A stretch of DNA of 64,000 bases from Strigamia acuminata (Eukaryota; Arthropoda; Chilopoda; Geophilomorpha; Linotaeniidae): assembly GCA_949358305.1 (NCBI GenBank), contig OX442320.1, positions 7,518,259 through 7,582,258 on the forward strand. The letters run 5' to 3'. The notes beneath the pieces are model-generated. The model had not been told where the DNA came from. It worked only from the letters and a program-made list of their open reading frames with translations, and searched no databases. A program made the translations under genes and the position numbers. Shown here piece after piece: positions 23,208 to 35,687 of this stretch; the stretch's first letter is position 1, and every line of letters starts with the position of its first letter.

Positions 23208-23787
23208 AACAAATGATTGAAACGACTATACAGATGGCTTTTAGCGGATGATCAGTTTCATTTCGGGTTTCGTGTTCACGAAATAAAAATGGAGTAATTG
23301 TTTTGGTTTGTTTTTTTGCATTGTTTTGACTCATTTTAAGCGATTTTTCGAGTGTTTTGAGTGATTTTGTACGTTTATTCTTGTAATTAGATTGATTTTA
23401 TTCGTTTTTCATGTGTTTTGAGTGATTTTATGCGTTTTTTTCTCGTTTTTGGTGATTTTTTTGGAAGCTTTTGCTCGTGTTTTTATAAAAAATGAATTTT
23501 TTACAATTTTTAGCAAAACTTGTGCAATGGCCGAAAAACGTCAGACGTTTTGTGGTTACAGCCACCAGAGGGCAGTAGTTAAAAACGTCGTATGGACGAT
23601 ACGATGTTCGCAAAACGTTTTTTGTATCAGCCAATCACGGCTGAGTGTTGTTGTATTTAAACTGTGCATTTAATCCAAATAAATCACTTGGAATCTTCAA
23701 TCGTAGTTGTACAGTTGCATTGTTCCGGATCCGAGAATTCTTTCAATAGAAACGTTCCCTTATCACCGTCATATTTGATCAAGTAAC

Positions 23788-24283
23788 ATGCCATTTTCCT
23801 GGGATTGTAAAAGTGGAAATAGTAATGAAGGTGGAAATGGACGTGGACGTGGTCGTGGTGGTAATTACGTCAAATATAATCGTCGCGATTACAGGTTCCA
23901 CCCCTACGCTCAGGAGGAAACGCAGAAACCGAATCCAGATCACGAAGCGCTCCGTAAATTGAGAAATGGCTATAATATTCCCATAGAAGTCACTGCAAAC
24001 TTTTTAAAGGACCATTTCAAATGCACAGGCATTAAACATGCCACGCCAGATAAAAAAGTGTATCTAAGCTTATTTTCGGAAGATGCGGCAAATGGGGATG
24101 ATGATGCGAATGATGCGATTAAAAAAACAAAAAAAATTTCTCTTGGAGGACTGGGAAAACATAAAGGATGGGACAAGAATTCCAGTCAGCCTGGAGCTGA
24201 ATTTCAATGATCCACCCACTCTTAAAGTTAGCATGGAGAAGCACACGGATCAGGATGGAAACACAGTTTTTCTCCTTAAGTAA
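23788..24283 (+). pseudogene. Small second gene of the transposon, with an apparent frameshift
   Basis: The frame from ATG 23788 gives an RGG-like start (GNGRGRGRGGNYVKYNRRDY), a predicted helical middle (DHEALRKLRNGYNIPIEVTA) and an acidic stretch (DAANGDDDANDAIKK), and stops at 24210. From the A-rich tract 24119-24136 the adjacent frame continues in a protein-like way (DWENIKDGTRIPVSLELNFN ... GNTVFLLK) to a stop at 24283. A one-base slip in that tract, as mutation, sequencing error or programmed frameshift, would link them. It diverges from the transposase gene across about 580 bp. No known domain is recognised; a role as transposition accessory factor is inferred from position. Confidence 0.5.
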
Positions 24284-24339
24284 TTGACTTCATCATGTAT
24301 TTTTAATAAAATAATAAAACTAAAATAAATTACTTGTAA

Positions 24340-24870
24340 TAAATAAATACAATATTATTTCCCAAACGAATTATTGAATCGATTTGAAACTTACACTTAA
24401 AGCATTTTTCGAATAGTCTGCTGGCCGAAAAACGGCGATATCTCAAAACCGGACGATCAGATCGGTCTGAAACTTGGAAATTCGTTAGATTCAAGGTTTA
24501 TTTACCCTATGGACTGTGAATGGTGCTGTGCCAGCGAATATTTATTTGTCGGTGACACTTTTACACATTTTCGAATAGTCTGCTGGCCTAAAAACACCGA
24601 TATCTCAAAACTGGCCGATCAGATCGGTCTGAAACTTGGAAATTCGTTAGATTCGAGGTTTATTTACCCTATGGACTGTGAATGGTGCTGTGCCAGCAAA
24701 TATTTATTCGTCGGTGACACTTTTACACATTTTTTGAATAGTCTGCTGGCGTAAAAATGGCAATATCTCAAAACTGGCCGATCAGATCGACCTGAAACTT
24801 GGAAATTCGGTAGATTTGGGGGTGATTGACCCCATGGACCATGATTGGTGCTGTGCCAGTCAATATTTTA
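24340..24870. repeat. Right inverted arm with three 162-bp units
   Basis: Copies of the unit marked by TATGGACTGTGAATGGTGCT are at about 24509 and 24671, with a diverged third at 24834. The arm is one unit longer than the left arm. Confidence 0.9.
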
Positions 24871-26514
24871 CGTTTGGGAAATATTTTAAGTTTTAACATT
24901 GGGTATCGTCCTGCCCCTAGATGGGCGAATCGAATGGTCTGCCAACTTCAGCCCGGTTAAAAACACTTATTATTAAAGCTGTCAAAGGAACGAAAACGCT
25001 AAAAATTATACAAGAACGACAGAAAAGCCTAAAGTGAAAAAAAGCCAAACTCACCTAAAATCGACGCGCCGACCCTACACCGACCGAGCTGAAGAATGAG
25101 CACGAATGAGCTTTGGTAAACGTATTTTATATCGATGTTATGAGCAAAACCGAGCGACTAATTTACATAGCCAATTAAAAACCATGGAAATCTCTAGAAG
25201 TGTGGCAACTTCCTGCCACACATGTTTCCACCTAGTGAAAAGAAGCTGAAACATTAAAAAAATTAAATACAACGATATTTACGACGACAAATTCAAATTT
25301 CTAGTTTGCACCACAAATATGATTATTAATTCAATTTAATTACTTGTTTTGAAGATAAAATAAAGGCAATAAAATGTAGTAAAACTGTACAAATCCCGTA
25401 CGGTATTTCCGGTTCAATGCAGCCACCTCACGCCAATAATTTACAAGTAAAAACGCTCCAAATTGGGCAGTTTGATTTTCAATGATATCATTTTAAAACC
25501 CAAACTGAAAAGAAAAAGATAAATACGTGATATAATTAGAATTGTTAACATCAAACCATTTATTTTTTATGCATCATTTTGTGCAATTACTGCCACCTGA
25601 TAGTAAAAATCTGTAACTGTACGAACGACGCTCCAATTATTTGCGGCTTGAAAAAAATTGAGAAATAAAATTAAAAATTTGCAGCGAATTTTTTCATTTA
25701 AAAAAAAACCTAACCAACCAACCAAAGAAACAAACCCACCTACAAGACCCACCTCTAACCCTGAAGAAAATTAGTTTTTGTTTACAATACATAAACAAAA
25801 ACGTAAATTGATGAAAACTGTACATAAATTTTTATTTTCATCAAGGACAATAAGTGTTTGACCCAGCACTTGGCAAGTCACGATCGAACTGCTAAAGCTT
25901 TCTCTGCATTCGAAAATAGAAAAAAAATTCCATTCATAAATAAGAGAAAAGTTAATTCCCCCATAAACGAATAAATCAAAACGAACAAAACTGTCTGTCT
26001 GAACGTAAGCTCTTGCAGTGAAAGCAGAAACATGCGCCGCACGCAAAAAATAAAATATTCAAGATCAAAACCCAGAAAAATTCCATTTTATTGTTGCTAT
26101 TGGTATGGATGAACAACATGTTTATCTCGTTGTATAATAGGAAAAATTGTGATGGATGCGACCTTGATGAGTGTAAAAATTAAAAAATGTAGTGATCACC
26201 TATTATAAATGTATTTCACCATTTATTTCAAGTAACTTAGTACTTTAGGCGTTAAATGCCACAAGTTTTCCATTTCAGTATTCCATCAATGCAATTTGAT
26301 GAATTATTTCTCTGCGTAATTCTCTCAAATGTTTGTCTTTTTAATTAAAAACTAATAGCTTTTCCCCTTTCACCGAGTAAACATTACGCAACACGTAACC
26401 TACAAACACGGAAATGTTCCATTTCAGACGGGGAAGAAATTCGTACCAGCAAGAAAGCAAAAATAGCACAAACATATAGGAACTTGGATCGGTTCAAACC
26501 GACCGCATCTCGTC
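24871..26514. other. Intergenic DNA, no gene recognised
   Basis: AT-rich sequence with short frames only, for example 91 residues on the minus strand at 25771-26046, which shows no domain or splice partner. The 5' untranslated part of the next gene probably lies near 26450-26514. Confidence 0.35.
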
Positions 26515-27535
26515 ATGATCATTTCTGTAGGAATCCTCATCACCGTCCTGACTAGTGAGTAGTTCACATTTTTCAATCGAACCTAAAAATAAAAATAAAT
26601 AAATTATAAATAAATTGTTTATCCATCATCACAACAGTAGTTCCAATCGGTCAAGGTTATTTTTTTTGACCCACCTAAACACTCCCATTTTGTGCTGCAA
26701 TTTGTTTACCTTTATTTATACGAATCTTTTCCAATTTGAAATATGAAATTTGTCTATGGCTTTTAGTTTCTACATTTTTTTATGTGTATCTTTCATTTCA
26801 AGGTTCTATACAATGCCAAATGTGTGATTTGACTACAAGATGCGGACACCTTTCGAATAACGTTCCCAAATGCGAAGAACTCAAGTAAAATTAAAATTAA
26901 AAATAAATAACATAACATACTTTAGTTTCGTATTTTTTAAAATCGTTTTTTGTAGGGATAATCGGTTGTATGAATGTTTAGTTGATCTTCTGCAAGATTG
27001 CCATAATGCACCCGACGAAACAACACTCGAACTGAAAAATATGAAATTAGCTCGTGATGTTTTCTGCAAGGATAAGACGTTGGCTGCAAGTTAGTTTAAC
27101 GCATTTATTAAGTAGGATTTTTTAATTAATTCGGATTTTGTTACTTTTTAAGGTTTCAAAGACAACATTCAATGTTGGTCCTCGATGAAAACATGCATCG
27201 CTAATTTTGGTGAAGCGAGGATGCAGATTGAACAAAATGCAACAAATAAACAAATCATTTGCAAGTAATTAACCGTGCATAATTAAATTAACAAAATGAA
27301 ATAAATATTTAAATTTGTTTCTGTCCAAAGGGAGGTAAAAACAACGAGAGATATTTGTCTCTCGCACGCATCGGATCAATGCAGAGATATAGAAACAACA
27401 TTCATTAACATTGCGCATGATCAAATAATTTGTGAGCCAGAGAGTGCTACGCCTGAACGACCGAACAATGCGATGAATCATGTACAAAAATTAACCACTT
27501 CTATTATCTTACTTCTCTTTGTTTACATCATGTAG
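26515..27535 (+). CDS. Small secreted cysteine-rich protein, probably GPI-anchored
   Basis: Five exons (26515-26554, 26803-26884, 26956-27089, 27153-27264, 27331-27535) join in frame to 190 residues. ATG at 26515 opens a signal peptide (MIISVGILITVLTSS). The mature part has 13 cysteines, starting C-x2-C-x5-C, with a probable glycosylation site (QNATN). The C-terminus is a hydrophobic tail (TTSIILLLFVYIM) right before the stop, after a small-residue stretch (RPNNAM), which is the pattern of a GPI attachment signal. No known cysteine framework was matched. It sits 520 bp before PES1 on the same strand. Exons are short, so the gene is easily missed by ORF-based methods. Confidence 0.75.
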
Positions 27536-28057
27536 AAAATGAGATTTGAGAACAGATTTTCCTCTTTTTTCTTCTTTTTTAGTCTAAATAACGGAACGGT
27601 GTAAAAAATCAGTTGTAGTGTTTCGAGCGAAATAAAAATATTTATTTTTTGCGATTAAATTTCCCGGGTTTGACATCGGATGACGTGATTGACGCGCAAA
27701 AATCTAGTGGGATCTGAAAAGAAAGATAGATACATCATTTTTTTACTAACTCGAATGAAAATTAGATTTGTTACCATCGGTCCTTTCATTTTTAATGCGC
27801 TAATATTAGTGTACATCAAACCTAATAGAAAGAAATAAAATTCGCATGAAAAGTCGTTTGAATCGCAGAAATTGCTAGCGCCATCTCAGACCATTCTTAC
27901 GAACTTATAAATAGATACCTTGCTTCCACCTCGTGAGAATAAATTTAACACTTAAATTTTTATATTCGACTGCCACATCGCGGCAAAAACCGGCAATTAC
28001 TCCGCATGTGTAGAGATTTCCATCGTATTGCAACGTGGTTATAGAAACGATTGAAGA
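27536..28057. other. Intergenic gap upstream of PES1
   Basis: About 520 bp between the stop of the cysteine-rich gene and the PES1 start. An AATAAA near 27632 could end the upstream transcript; the remainder should hold the PES1 promoter. No clear motif. Confidence 0.4.
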
Positions 28058-30480
28058 ATGGTCAGAGAAAAGAAAAAGGTAATTACTTTGATCGAAATTC
28101 ACATTCGATTCGTCTAAAACGTCATCTAAAATCCCACGATTGCTTAATTCCAGGGCACAAGTGGCGCGGCCACGAGCTACGTGAGCCGTAAGCAGGCGAT
28201 GCGAAAACTGCAACTCAATCTGAAAGATTTCAGGTAAATATAAATAATAATTCAACCCACAAAAACCTAAAACAAACTCCAAATTTTCTTTTCCAGGCGA
28301 TTGTGCATTTTAAAAGGAATTTATCCGCACGAACCGAAGCACAAAAAGACCGTGAACAAGGGAAACAGTCAATACAAAACCTATTACTTTCTCAAAGACA
28401 TTCTATTTTTGAGTCATGAGCCACTTATTCAGAAATTCCGTGATTTCAAGGTAAAAGAAAGACAATTTTTGATGTAATTCAATATAAACGGTTATTTTTT
28501 CAGGTATTTCTACGTAAACTACGTACGGCGCAAGGTCAGAGAGAGAAAAAAGACGTGAATCGACTACTTAAAAATAGCCGACCGGTTTATAAAATTGATC
28601 ACATTGTCAAAGAAAGGTTTCTATGCGGATAATGGCTTAGGAAAAGCAATTTTTGATTTTGTTTGGTTCGTTGATAGATATCCAACGTTCGTCGATGCGC
28701 TGCGGGATTTGGACGATGCGATTTCGATGTGTTTTTTATTTTCCACGTTTCCAAATGCGAGAGTGATTTATTCGCAGCTCGTTCACCTTTGCCGGAAACT
28801 TACGATCGAGTTTATGCATTTTGTCATTGAATCTCGTGCATTGCGAAAGGTTAATTCAAGATATAGATTTTTTTAAGGGTTTAATGTGATTTTATTTGTT
28901 TTTTAAGGTTTTTATATCGATTAAAGGATATTATTTCCAAGTGGAAATCCAAGATCAAAAAATCAGTTGGGTTGTGCCGCATCAATTTGGATTCTCGGTA
29001 ATTTGTAATTTGGTTTGTTGTTTTTGTTGGTTTTAATTGCAATTGAATTTGAATAGAATCCAGAAGATGTTGATTTTAAAATCATGTCGACGTTCACCAC
29101 GTTTTACACGACGTTGTTAGGATTTGTTAACTTCAAGTTGTTTCATTCCCTCAATTTGAAATATCCGCCCACATTGACGGAGAAAGTGACGGCTGGAGAG
29201 CATTTTGAGGTAATAAAAACTCGTGTTTCTGTTTAGAAGTTGTCAGAAAAATGAAATATTCAATTTTTTTTACAGAATGTCGCTGCTTTAACTCAATCTC
29301 TAAAACGACTTTTACCAAACACGGGCGAAGACGAACCGCAAATCGACGAATTTTTGCTGGTAAATTCAACTAAAACACATATATTTTTAAATAGGGTTGC
29401 ACCGAATATCAATAAAGCCAAATACCGAATATTCGGCGCCGAATAACCTGATATTTAAAAAAAAAACAAAAACAAAAAAACACAATTGACAGGGTGAAAA
29501 TGCAATTTACACTCAAAAAGTGTAATTATTGTGCTAAAAATTCAATTTTCACTCCAAAAATGTATTTTTTACCTAAAATATTCAATTATTAGTTCACTTG
29601 AAATATTTACTCACTTCTCTTTAAAATTCCAGTCCGAAGATGCGAACGAGATCGAAGAACTGAAGAAAGAAGAAATGAAAATCGAAAAACTAAAGAAATT
29701 ATTCGAAGGAAAGCGGTTCTTCCTCAACCGAGAGATCCCGCGCGAACCCTTCACCTTCGCGATCCGTTGTTTCGGCGGCGAAGTCTCGTGGGACGAAAGC
29801 ATCGGTGCGGGTTCAACGTACCAAGAATGCGACGAGACCATCTCGCATCAACTCGTGGACCGGCCGGCGATCCAAGGCAAACAATTCATGAATCGATATT
29901 ACATCCAACCTCAATGGGTGTTCGACTCCATAAACGAACGCAGATTACTCCCGACCGAAAACTATTTCCCCGGCGTCGTCCTTCCGCCGCATCTCTCGCC
30001 GTTCGTCGAAGAACGGGAATGGGAGTACGTGCCCCCCGAGAAACGCAGAGTCGAACTAGAAAACGAGAGCGACTTGGAAAGCATCAAAGAAGACGAAAGC
30101 GACGAGGAAGAAATCGAGGAAGACGAAGAAAAGCCGACAAAAGGAACGAAAAGGAAGTTGGAAGTTGAAGAAAACGAGAAGAACGAAGACGCGAGCGTCA
30201 TAACGCCGGGTAAAGTAGAAAGGATCGACAGCGAAGAAGCCGAACGGCGGGAGAAAGCCGAAGAGACACGACTCGCAATTATGATGTTGCCCAAACGAAA
30301 GAAATTCTTATACGAGCGAATCATGAAGAAACGTAAACGATTGAGCAGAGAGGTAATTAAATTACACATTTTATTCACTAGAAAATCGATTTTTACCTTA
30401 ATTTTCTCTCTTTTTAGGTGGAGAACTTGAAGCAGAAGCGAAAACTTCACGACAAATTGGCGAAGAAAAAACACGCGTAG
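28058..30480 (+). CDS. PES1: Pescadillo, PeBoW complex protein of 60S ribosome assembly
   Basis: Ten exons (28058-28078, 28154-28233, 28297-28450, 28504-28616, 28678-28849, 28908-28997, 29057-29209, 29276-29359, 29633-30352, 30418-30480) give 549 residues. The N-terminal Pescadillo domain is clear ([52 protein letters not shown]), followed by a BRCT domain ([48 protein letters not shown]), an acidic stretch and a basic coiled C-terminus. With BOP1 and WDR12 it is needed for 32S rRNA processing in the nucleolus. Intron 4 uses a weak donor (AAG|GTTTCT). Intron 8 holds a fragment of a mobile element. It ends 121 bp from the zinc-finger gene, tail to tail. Confidence 0.96.
29393..29462. mobile_element. 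Possible hAT-type terminal fragment in PES1 intron 8
   Basis: AGGGTTGCACCGAATATCAA followed by ACCGAATATTCGGCGCCGAA resembles the ends of hAT elements seen in many animals (AGGG.TGCACCGA...). Only one end is present and no target duplication was found. Confidence 0.35.
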
Positions 30481-30601
30481 TGAAAACGAGTTGGAAAGAA
30501 AATATTCCATTTAATTTTTTCGTTCAATGCAAATAAATGAAAATATTATTAAACACAAAAAAAACAAAAACAAATAATAACAATTATTCAACACTAAACA
30601 T

Positions 30602-33600
30602 TCACGGCAACGTTAAATTGTGCATAACTTTCGGTAAATTCTCATTACACTCCTCGAAACTTTCCAGTCCGACTTCCTCGTCCGATTTCCCCGCGTGCCT
30701 TTCCTCCGAAACCAAAGGCACTTTACTCGCACGCGCTCGTTTCGGACTCGGACTCGAATCCACACGAACCACGACGTTAATCTCCTTCGCGCGCGACATT
30801 TCCTGCATCGCCGCGGACTTCGGCGGGCGCCCGCGCTTCCTCTTGACCGGCAACTCCTCCACCGACGTCTCGACGAGCGCCAGACTATTCTCGTCGCTCC
30901 TGCACTTGCTCTCGTCCGAACTATTCGCCTTCCTCTTTTTATCGTACACCTTTTCCTTCACCAAAATGCGTCGTCCCGCGTGCGCGCTTAAAATGTGGTT
31001 CGTAACGAACGTTTTGTTGAAATTCCAGTACTCGCAGTAGCAACAACTGTACGCGGTCACGTCGCTCGGGTGTTCGGACATGATGTGCTCCCGCAACTCG
31101 CTCGCCTTGCGAAATTTCTGCTTGCAATGCTCGCACCGGTGCCACGCCATCCGTCGTCGCGTCAGTGGAATGTCTTGCGGCAGACACGACAACTGCAACA
31201 GATAACAAACATCTTCGAGCAAATCGATCGGAACGTCGATCTCGTCCGATTTCCCCAACTCTGACAAGATTTTCTCCGAAATATTTTTGTCGGCCGAATC
31301 TTTGGCGTCCAGATTTTCTTCGCGGACCAACCCCCGAACCGCCTCTTCCGATTCCCCCTTGACCACCTCGTCCGAAGTTTCGTTCTTCGCCTTCTCCAGC
31401 ACGTTCGGATGACTCTGTAAATATCTGCGCAGTCCTTCCTCGATTTCCGCCATCTTGATCGACGGTCCGACCACCGACACGTTCTCGTTCGGATGCGTCG
31501 TGGCGCTGTGCAGCTTAATCTCCATCCGTTCGGACCCGCAGAAACTGCAGTGGCCGCACCGGTACGGCTTGCACTGGAAATGCGTCTTCAAATGCCGGTA
31601 CGCGGTCGGCCGAAAATGCCCGACGAATTCGTCGCACCAGGGACACACGCCGCGACTCAAAATGTCGTGCCATCGCTTCCCTTCGTCCGTCACGAGCGAC
31701 GTGGGATCGGACGAGGCCGGAAACTTGGTGCTCCCGCTGTTGAGTTGTTCGTTGACCGACGCCAACAGCGCTTCCAGCTCCGGCGGCGTCCGCTCGTCCG
31801 AAATGGACACCTTGGGCAAAACCTTGCCGTGCGAATTCACGATGTGTTGTCGCACGTCGTTGTCGGAGAACGTGCGATGGCCGCAGTAGCCGCAAACGTA
31901 GGGCCGGTAGTCGAAATGGCTGTACAAATGTCTGCGCACGGTCGCCGCGTGTCTATTGGTCGTGCAGTGGCAAATCGGACACTCGAATCTCCGCATGGTC
32001 GTCCGCACCGTCTTCGGCGGTCTCCCGCGTCGTTTCTTAAAACTCGTAACCTCGTCGATGATTTTCGAACTCACGAGCTCCTCGTTCGCGTTGATGACGC
32101 GCACGAACTGCTGGATCGTGTCCTCGAGTCCGACGGGCGGCGCCGAGTCCGACATGACCACCTGCATCACTTCCCCGTGCGTCACTTCGCCGTGCGCCAC
32201 CACCGTCTCCTTCGAGCTGTCGCGGAAATCGCACAAACCGCACGTGTACGGCTTGAAATCGTAGTGCATGTAGAAATGTTCCCTCAGTCCGACCTCGTCC
32301 GCGACCATCAACAACTGCTGACAAATCGGACAGTGGAAATTCGTGGCGTTCTCCTTCACGTCCTCCACGACGCAAAACGGCATGGACGGATGCACGGCCA
32401 GCACGTGAGCCCGAATCTTCGCCCGATCGTACGCGTTGTAGTCGCAATACACGCACCCGAACGAACTCTCGTGCTTCATCACGTGTTTCTGGAAGTCGTC
32501 CCACCTGATCCTGCCGCTGCACACCTTGCAGATGACGTCGTCGCCGACCCGCTTCAGAATGTAATCGGCCTTATCGAACGAAATTTCGGGTCCGTCGTCC
32601 AGATCGTCGTCGCTCATGCCCGTGTTGGACGCCTCCTTCTTCACCACGATGTGCACGTTCGACGTGGTCGGCGTGGCGACCGGCACGACGGCTTTCAGCA
32701 CGTTCTTCGCCTTCCTCTTGCGCCGCCTGCGCAGCCCTTTCTCCTGGTAATCCTCGTCCGAACTCGTGTCGCCGGCCCTGTTTTCCGCCGTATTATCCAC
32801 GACAATCTCCGGCAATCCGCGATGCATCCGAGCAATATGCCGTCTCACGTAATACTTTTCCCTGCCTTTGAAACTGCAGTAATTACACTTAAACGGCAGC
32901 AAGTTCGCGTGCATCCGGATGTGCCGGCGGAACGATGCTCCGAATTGGCACGTATAATCGCAATGCGGACAGGTCCATTTGCGCGCCCACGTCAGCGGAT
33001 CCTCGTCCTTCGGCTGCCTCAAACTCATCGAAAACACCCGTCGCACGACCGAATCGATGTCCCGCGAGATCAGCGGGTTCTTCTCCGGCTCCAACTCCTT
33101 CGACACCACCCGCGGCTCGGCCGTGCCGTGCTTGCGCAGACTGTGCTTCAAGATCTGGTGCTCCAACGTGGCGATGTAGTCGCAGTAGCCGCACTGGAAC
33201 CGACTCGGACGATGCATCTTGATGTGCGTCTTCAAATACTTCAACGACTTGAACGTTTTCTTGCACTCTGGACACGACAAGCACTTCCGCTCCCCTCCTT
33301 CCTCCCAAATGCCGCTCTCCTCGTCCTCGTCCTCCGTCACGTACTCGTACACCGACTCCTCGCCCTCCGAAACCCCCTTCTTGCGCAGCTCCGCCGGCTC
33401 CAAATCCCGCATCAAATTGATTATCCGCGCGGGCTTCGCGTGTTTCTTGCAGATGTGATGCTTCACTTGGTTCCGGTCTCTCCCTTGGAAATCGCAGTAG
33501 AAACACTTGAACGGATGCACGTCGTTGTGCGAAAAGCGCATGTGCTGGAAGAACTCGGCGTAATTGAACCATTTCTTGCAGTAGGGGCACTGGCGCCGGG

Positions 33601-35687
33601 AACATTCGGGCACGAGGGTCATCACGCGTACGATTTCGCCCTCGTGGTCCGTGCGACAGTGTTGCGCCACCATCCACTTGTCCCTCGATTCGTACTCGCA
33701 GTAGCCGCATCGGTGCAGCGTTCTCCTCGGCAGTGTGCGCAGTCCCCGGGTGTACCGCGGCGGACGATTCAGCGGATCCGACTCGTCGTACGAAGCTTCC
33801 GCTAAATTCTTGCCGTCCATCTTTACCTCCTCGTACGTCCTCGCCGGCAGCGTCACCTTGTGTCCGTTCGCCGCCACCTCTTCGGGCAAATCGATGGACG
33901 AGCCGGCGTTTCGTGGCGCGTAGCTCTTGCCGCTCGATTTCCGGTTAAACGGCGACTCCACGACGCTTTCGTCCAACGTCGACGACAATAAATTCTTCCC
34001 ATCGAACTGAACCTCCAAATAATCTTCCATGAAGTCCGATTTCGGCAGCACCGCGCCCGAAACCACCTCTTGAGCGCTGCTGTACCCGTCCTCCGGCTCG
34101 GACGTGCAGTCCAGCATCAAATAACTGCCGCTCATCCCGTCGGATTCGTCTCCGTCGGAAACGTACGCGTAATTGCCGCTTTTCGCGACCAGCTTCTTCT
34201 CGTTTTTCAAAGGTCTCGGCGCGCGCCGGGCCCGAAAACCGGTCGAAAGCGAGCGCAAATTCGCCTTTTTCGTTCCCTGTTCCTGCGACGCTTCACCGCC
34301 ACTGTTTATACTCTTTAATTTGGCGGGCAACGACGTGGCGAACCCGTCGCCCTCCACCATTTGCACCAAATGCACGACTTCGTTGTCGACGCCCGTTTCG
34401 GCTTGCGCGATGCCGTTCGCCAAGTGAAACACTTGCGGCGCTTCCCCGCTCCCTCCTTGCAACACCACTTGCAACGTCTGGCCTTCGCCGTGCACCGGAA
34501 GCGCTTGAAGGATCTGCAGCAACGCCTGCATGTTGTCGGGACTGATCACCGAAACGTCGGACCCCACGTCGAAGATTTGCGGCTGCTGATGCTGCTCGAC
34601 CGTTTCGTTTTCGGCTTCTTCCACGATTTCCTCCACTTGCTGACCCCGCTCGGCCAGCTGAGTCAAATCGTCCACTTTTTCTTCCACAAAACTCTCGATT
34701 CCGTCCTGGTTTTGCAGAATGTACGAGCCCTCCACTTCCGACTCCTGCATCTGCCGCAGTTGCTCGTCCGTCACGATCCGATACGACGCTCCGTCCTCGC
34801 CGTTTTCGTCCTGAACGATGTACGTCACTTGGCCGTCGTCCATGTCGCTGCCGAGCGTGTCCATGTCCACAATTTCGCCCGTGCGGCTGTCGAAAGCCAT
34901 CACTCGCGTCTCTCCCGCCGTCTCTTCCTTCGACACGGCGTCGCAGAGCAAATTCATTCCGTTCTCGACGTCCGTGCTCATTTCGTCCACTTTTTGCCAC
35001 GTTATTTGGTTGGACGACTCGTCCGCGTCGTGGGAAGTAGAGACGGGCACTTCTTGCGCATCCGAACACGTCACGGGCATGACCACGAATTGCGCGCCTT
35101 CGCTCGAGGTCACGTGTTGGGCAAAGGCGCTTTCGGGCACCACTTGGAGCTCGGTGTCGCCCGTTGACGACGTTTCGGTTGTTTCAATTGTGTTTGGTAT
35201 TCGCTCGTACGTTTCGTGATTTAAGGAACTGTCGTCGAAAATGAGGACGACTTCCTCGTTGTCTCTAATCGATTGTGGCTGCGTTAAATCTGCCGTTAAC
35301 ATCTCGGGTACGGATTGTGGACTGGGGCTGCAACGGATTTCCAGAACGGTTGGATTTAAGCTCGAAATTGTGGCCTAGAAAGAGGATATTTTTGTTTATT
35401 TTTTGTTTTTTTTGGAATTTTAGATTTGTTTTGTACTATTGGCTCTTCTGTTTGGTCGTTTATTGATGTTTCAGGCACGTTTTGAGACGATGTTAATTCC
35501 TGGTTTTGATTTAGTTCCAATTGTTGGTCATCTGTAGGGAGAATTAATCAATTAATTAGTTTTGAAATAAATTTATTTTTTTTTGTTTTTGATATTTACC
35601 TGCGATGTCAAAAATTCCTTGTTGCGATAAAATTAAATTTACGTCGTTTTGGCTTTCAATAATATGTACAATTTCTTCTCCGTCCAT
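30602..35687 (-). CDS. Large zinc-finger protein with 17 C2H2 fingers and two AT-hooks
   Basis: Three exons: 35600-35687 (start MDGEEIVHII), 35437-35531 and 30602-35374, giving about 1651 residues. The first 600 residues are acidic and rich in Q, E, V and S, as in activation or scaffold regions. About 17 C2H2 fingers follow between residues 615 and 1525, mostly as pairs: one classical finger then one of the F.C.YCDF......V..H....H type. AT-hook cores RGRPPK occur twice (near 32020 and 30820). No linker of the TGEKP type joins the fingers, so it is not a KRAB-like array. A nuclear DNA-binding regulator is likely. The coding exon is much more GC-rich than its surroundings, which creates long antisense frames. 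I cannot assign an orthologue. Confidence 0.9.

Larger units (their letters stand above)
19120..24870 (-). mobile_element. Mutator-like DNA transposon with long repeat-built inverted arms
   Basis: Left arm (about 19120-19500) and right arm (about 24340-24870) are inverted copies of each other. Both contain a 162-bp unit in tandem: CAGTCCAT at 19151 and 19313, its complement at 24511, 24673 and (diverged) 24836. Between the arms lie a long transposase gene on the minus strand and a small divergent gene on the plus strand. The exact outer ends and the target duplication could not be fixed because similarity fades in the outermost unit. The arrangement of a large and a small gene pointing apart between long inverted arms recalls Mutator/MULE elements. 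Confidence 0.8.

Noticed and set aside
24509-24754. ORFs in the 162-bp repeats (also 19039-19320)
   Set aside because: The same peptide repeats because 162 is a multiple of three; it is repeat DNA of the inverted arms.
31493-33805. 770-residue ORF on the plus strand opposite the zinc-finger gene
   Set aside because: It is the exact antisense of C2H2 coding DNA with strong GC-rich codon bias; it is arginine/histidine-rich and has no domain. Several shorter plus-strand frames there have the same cause.
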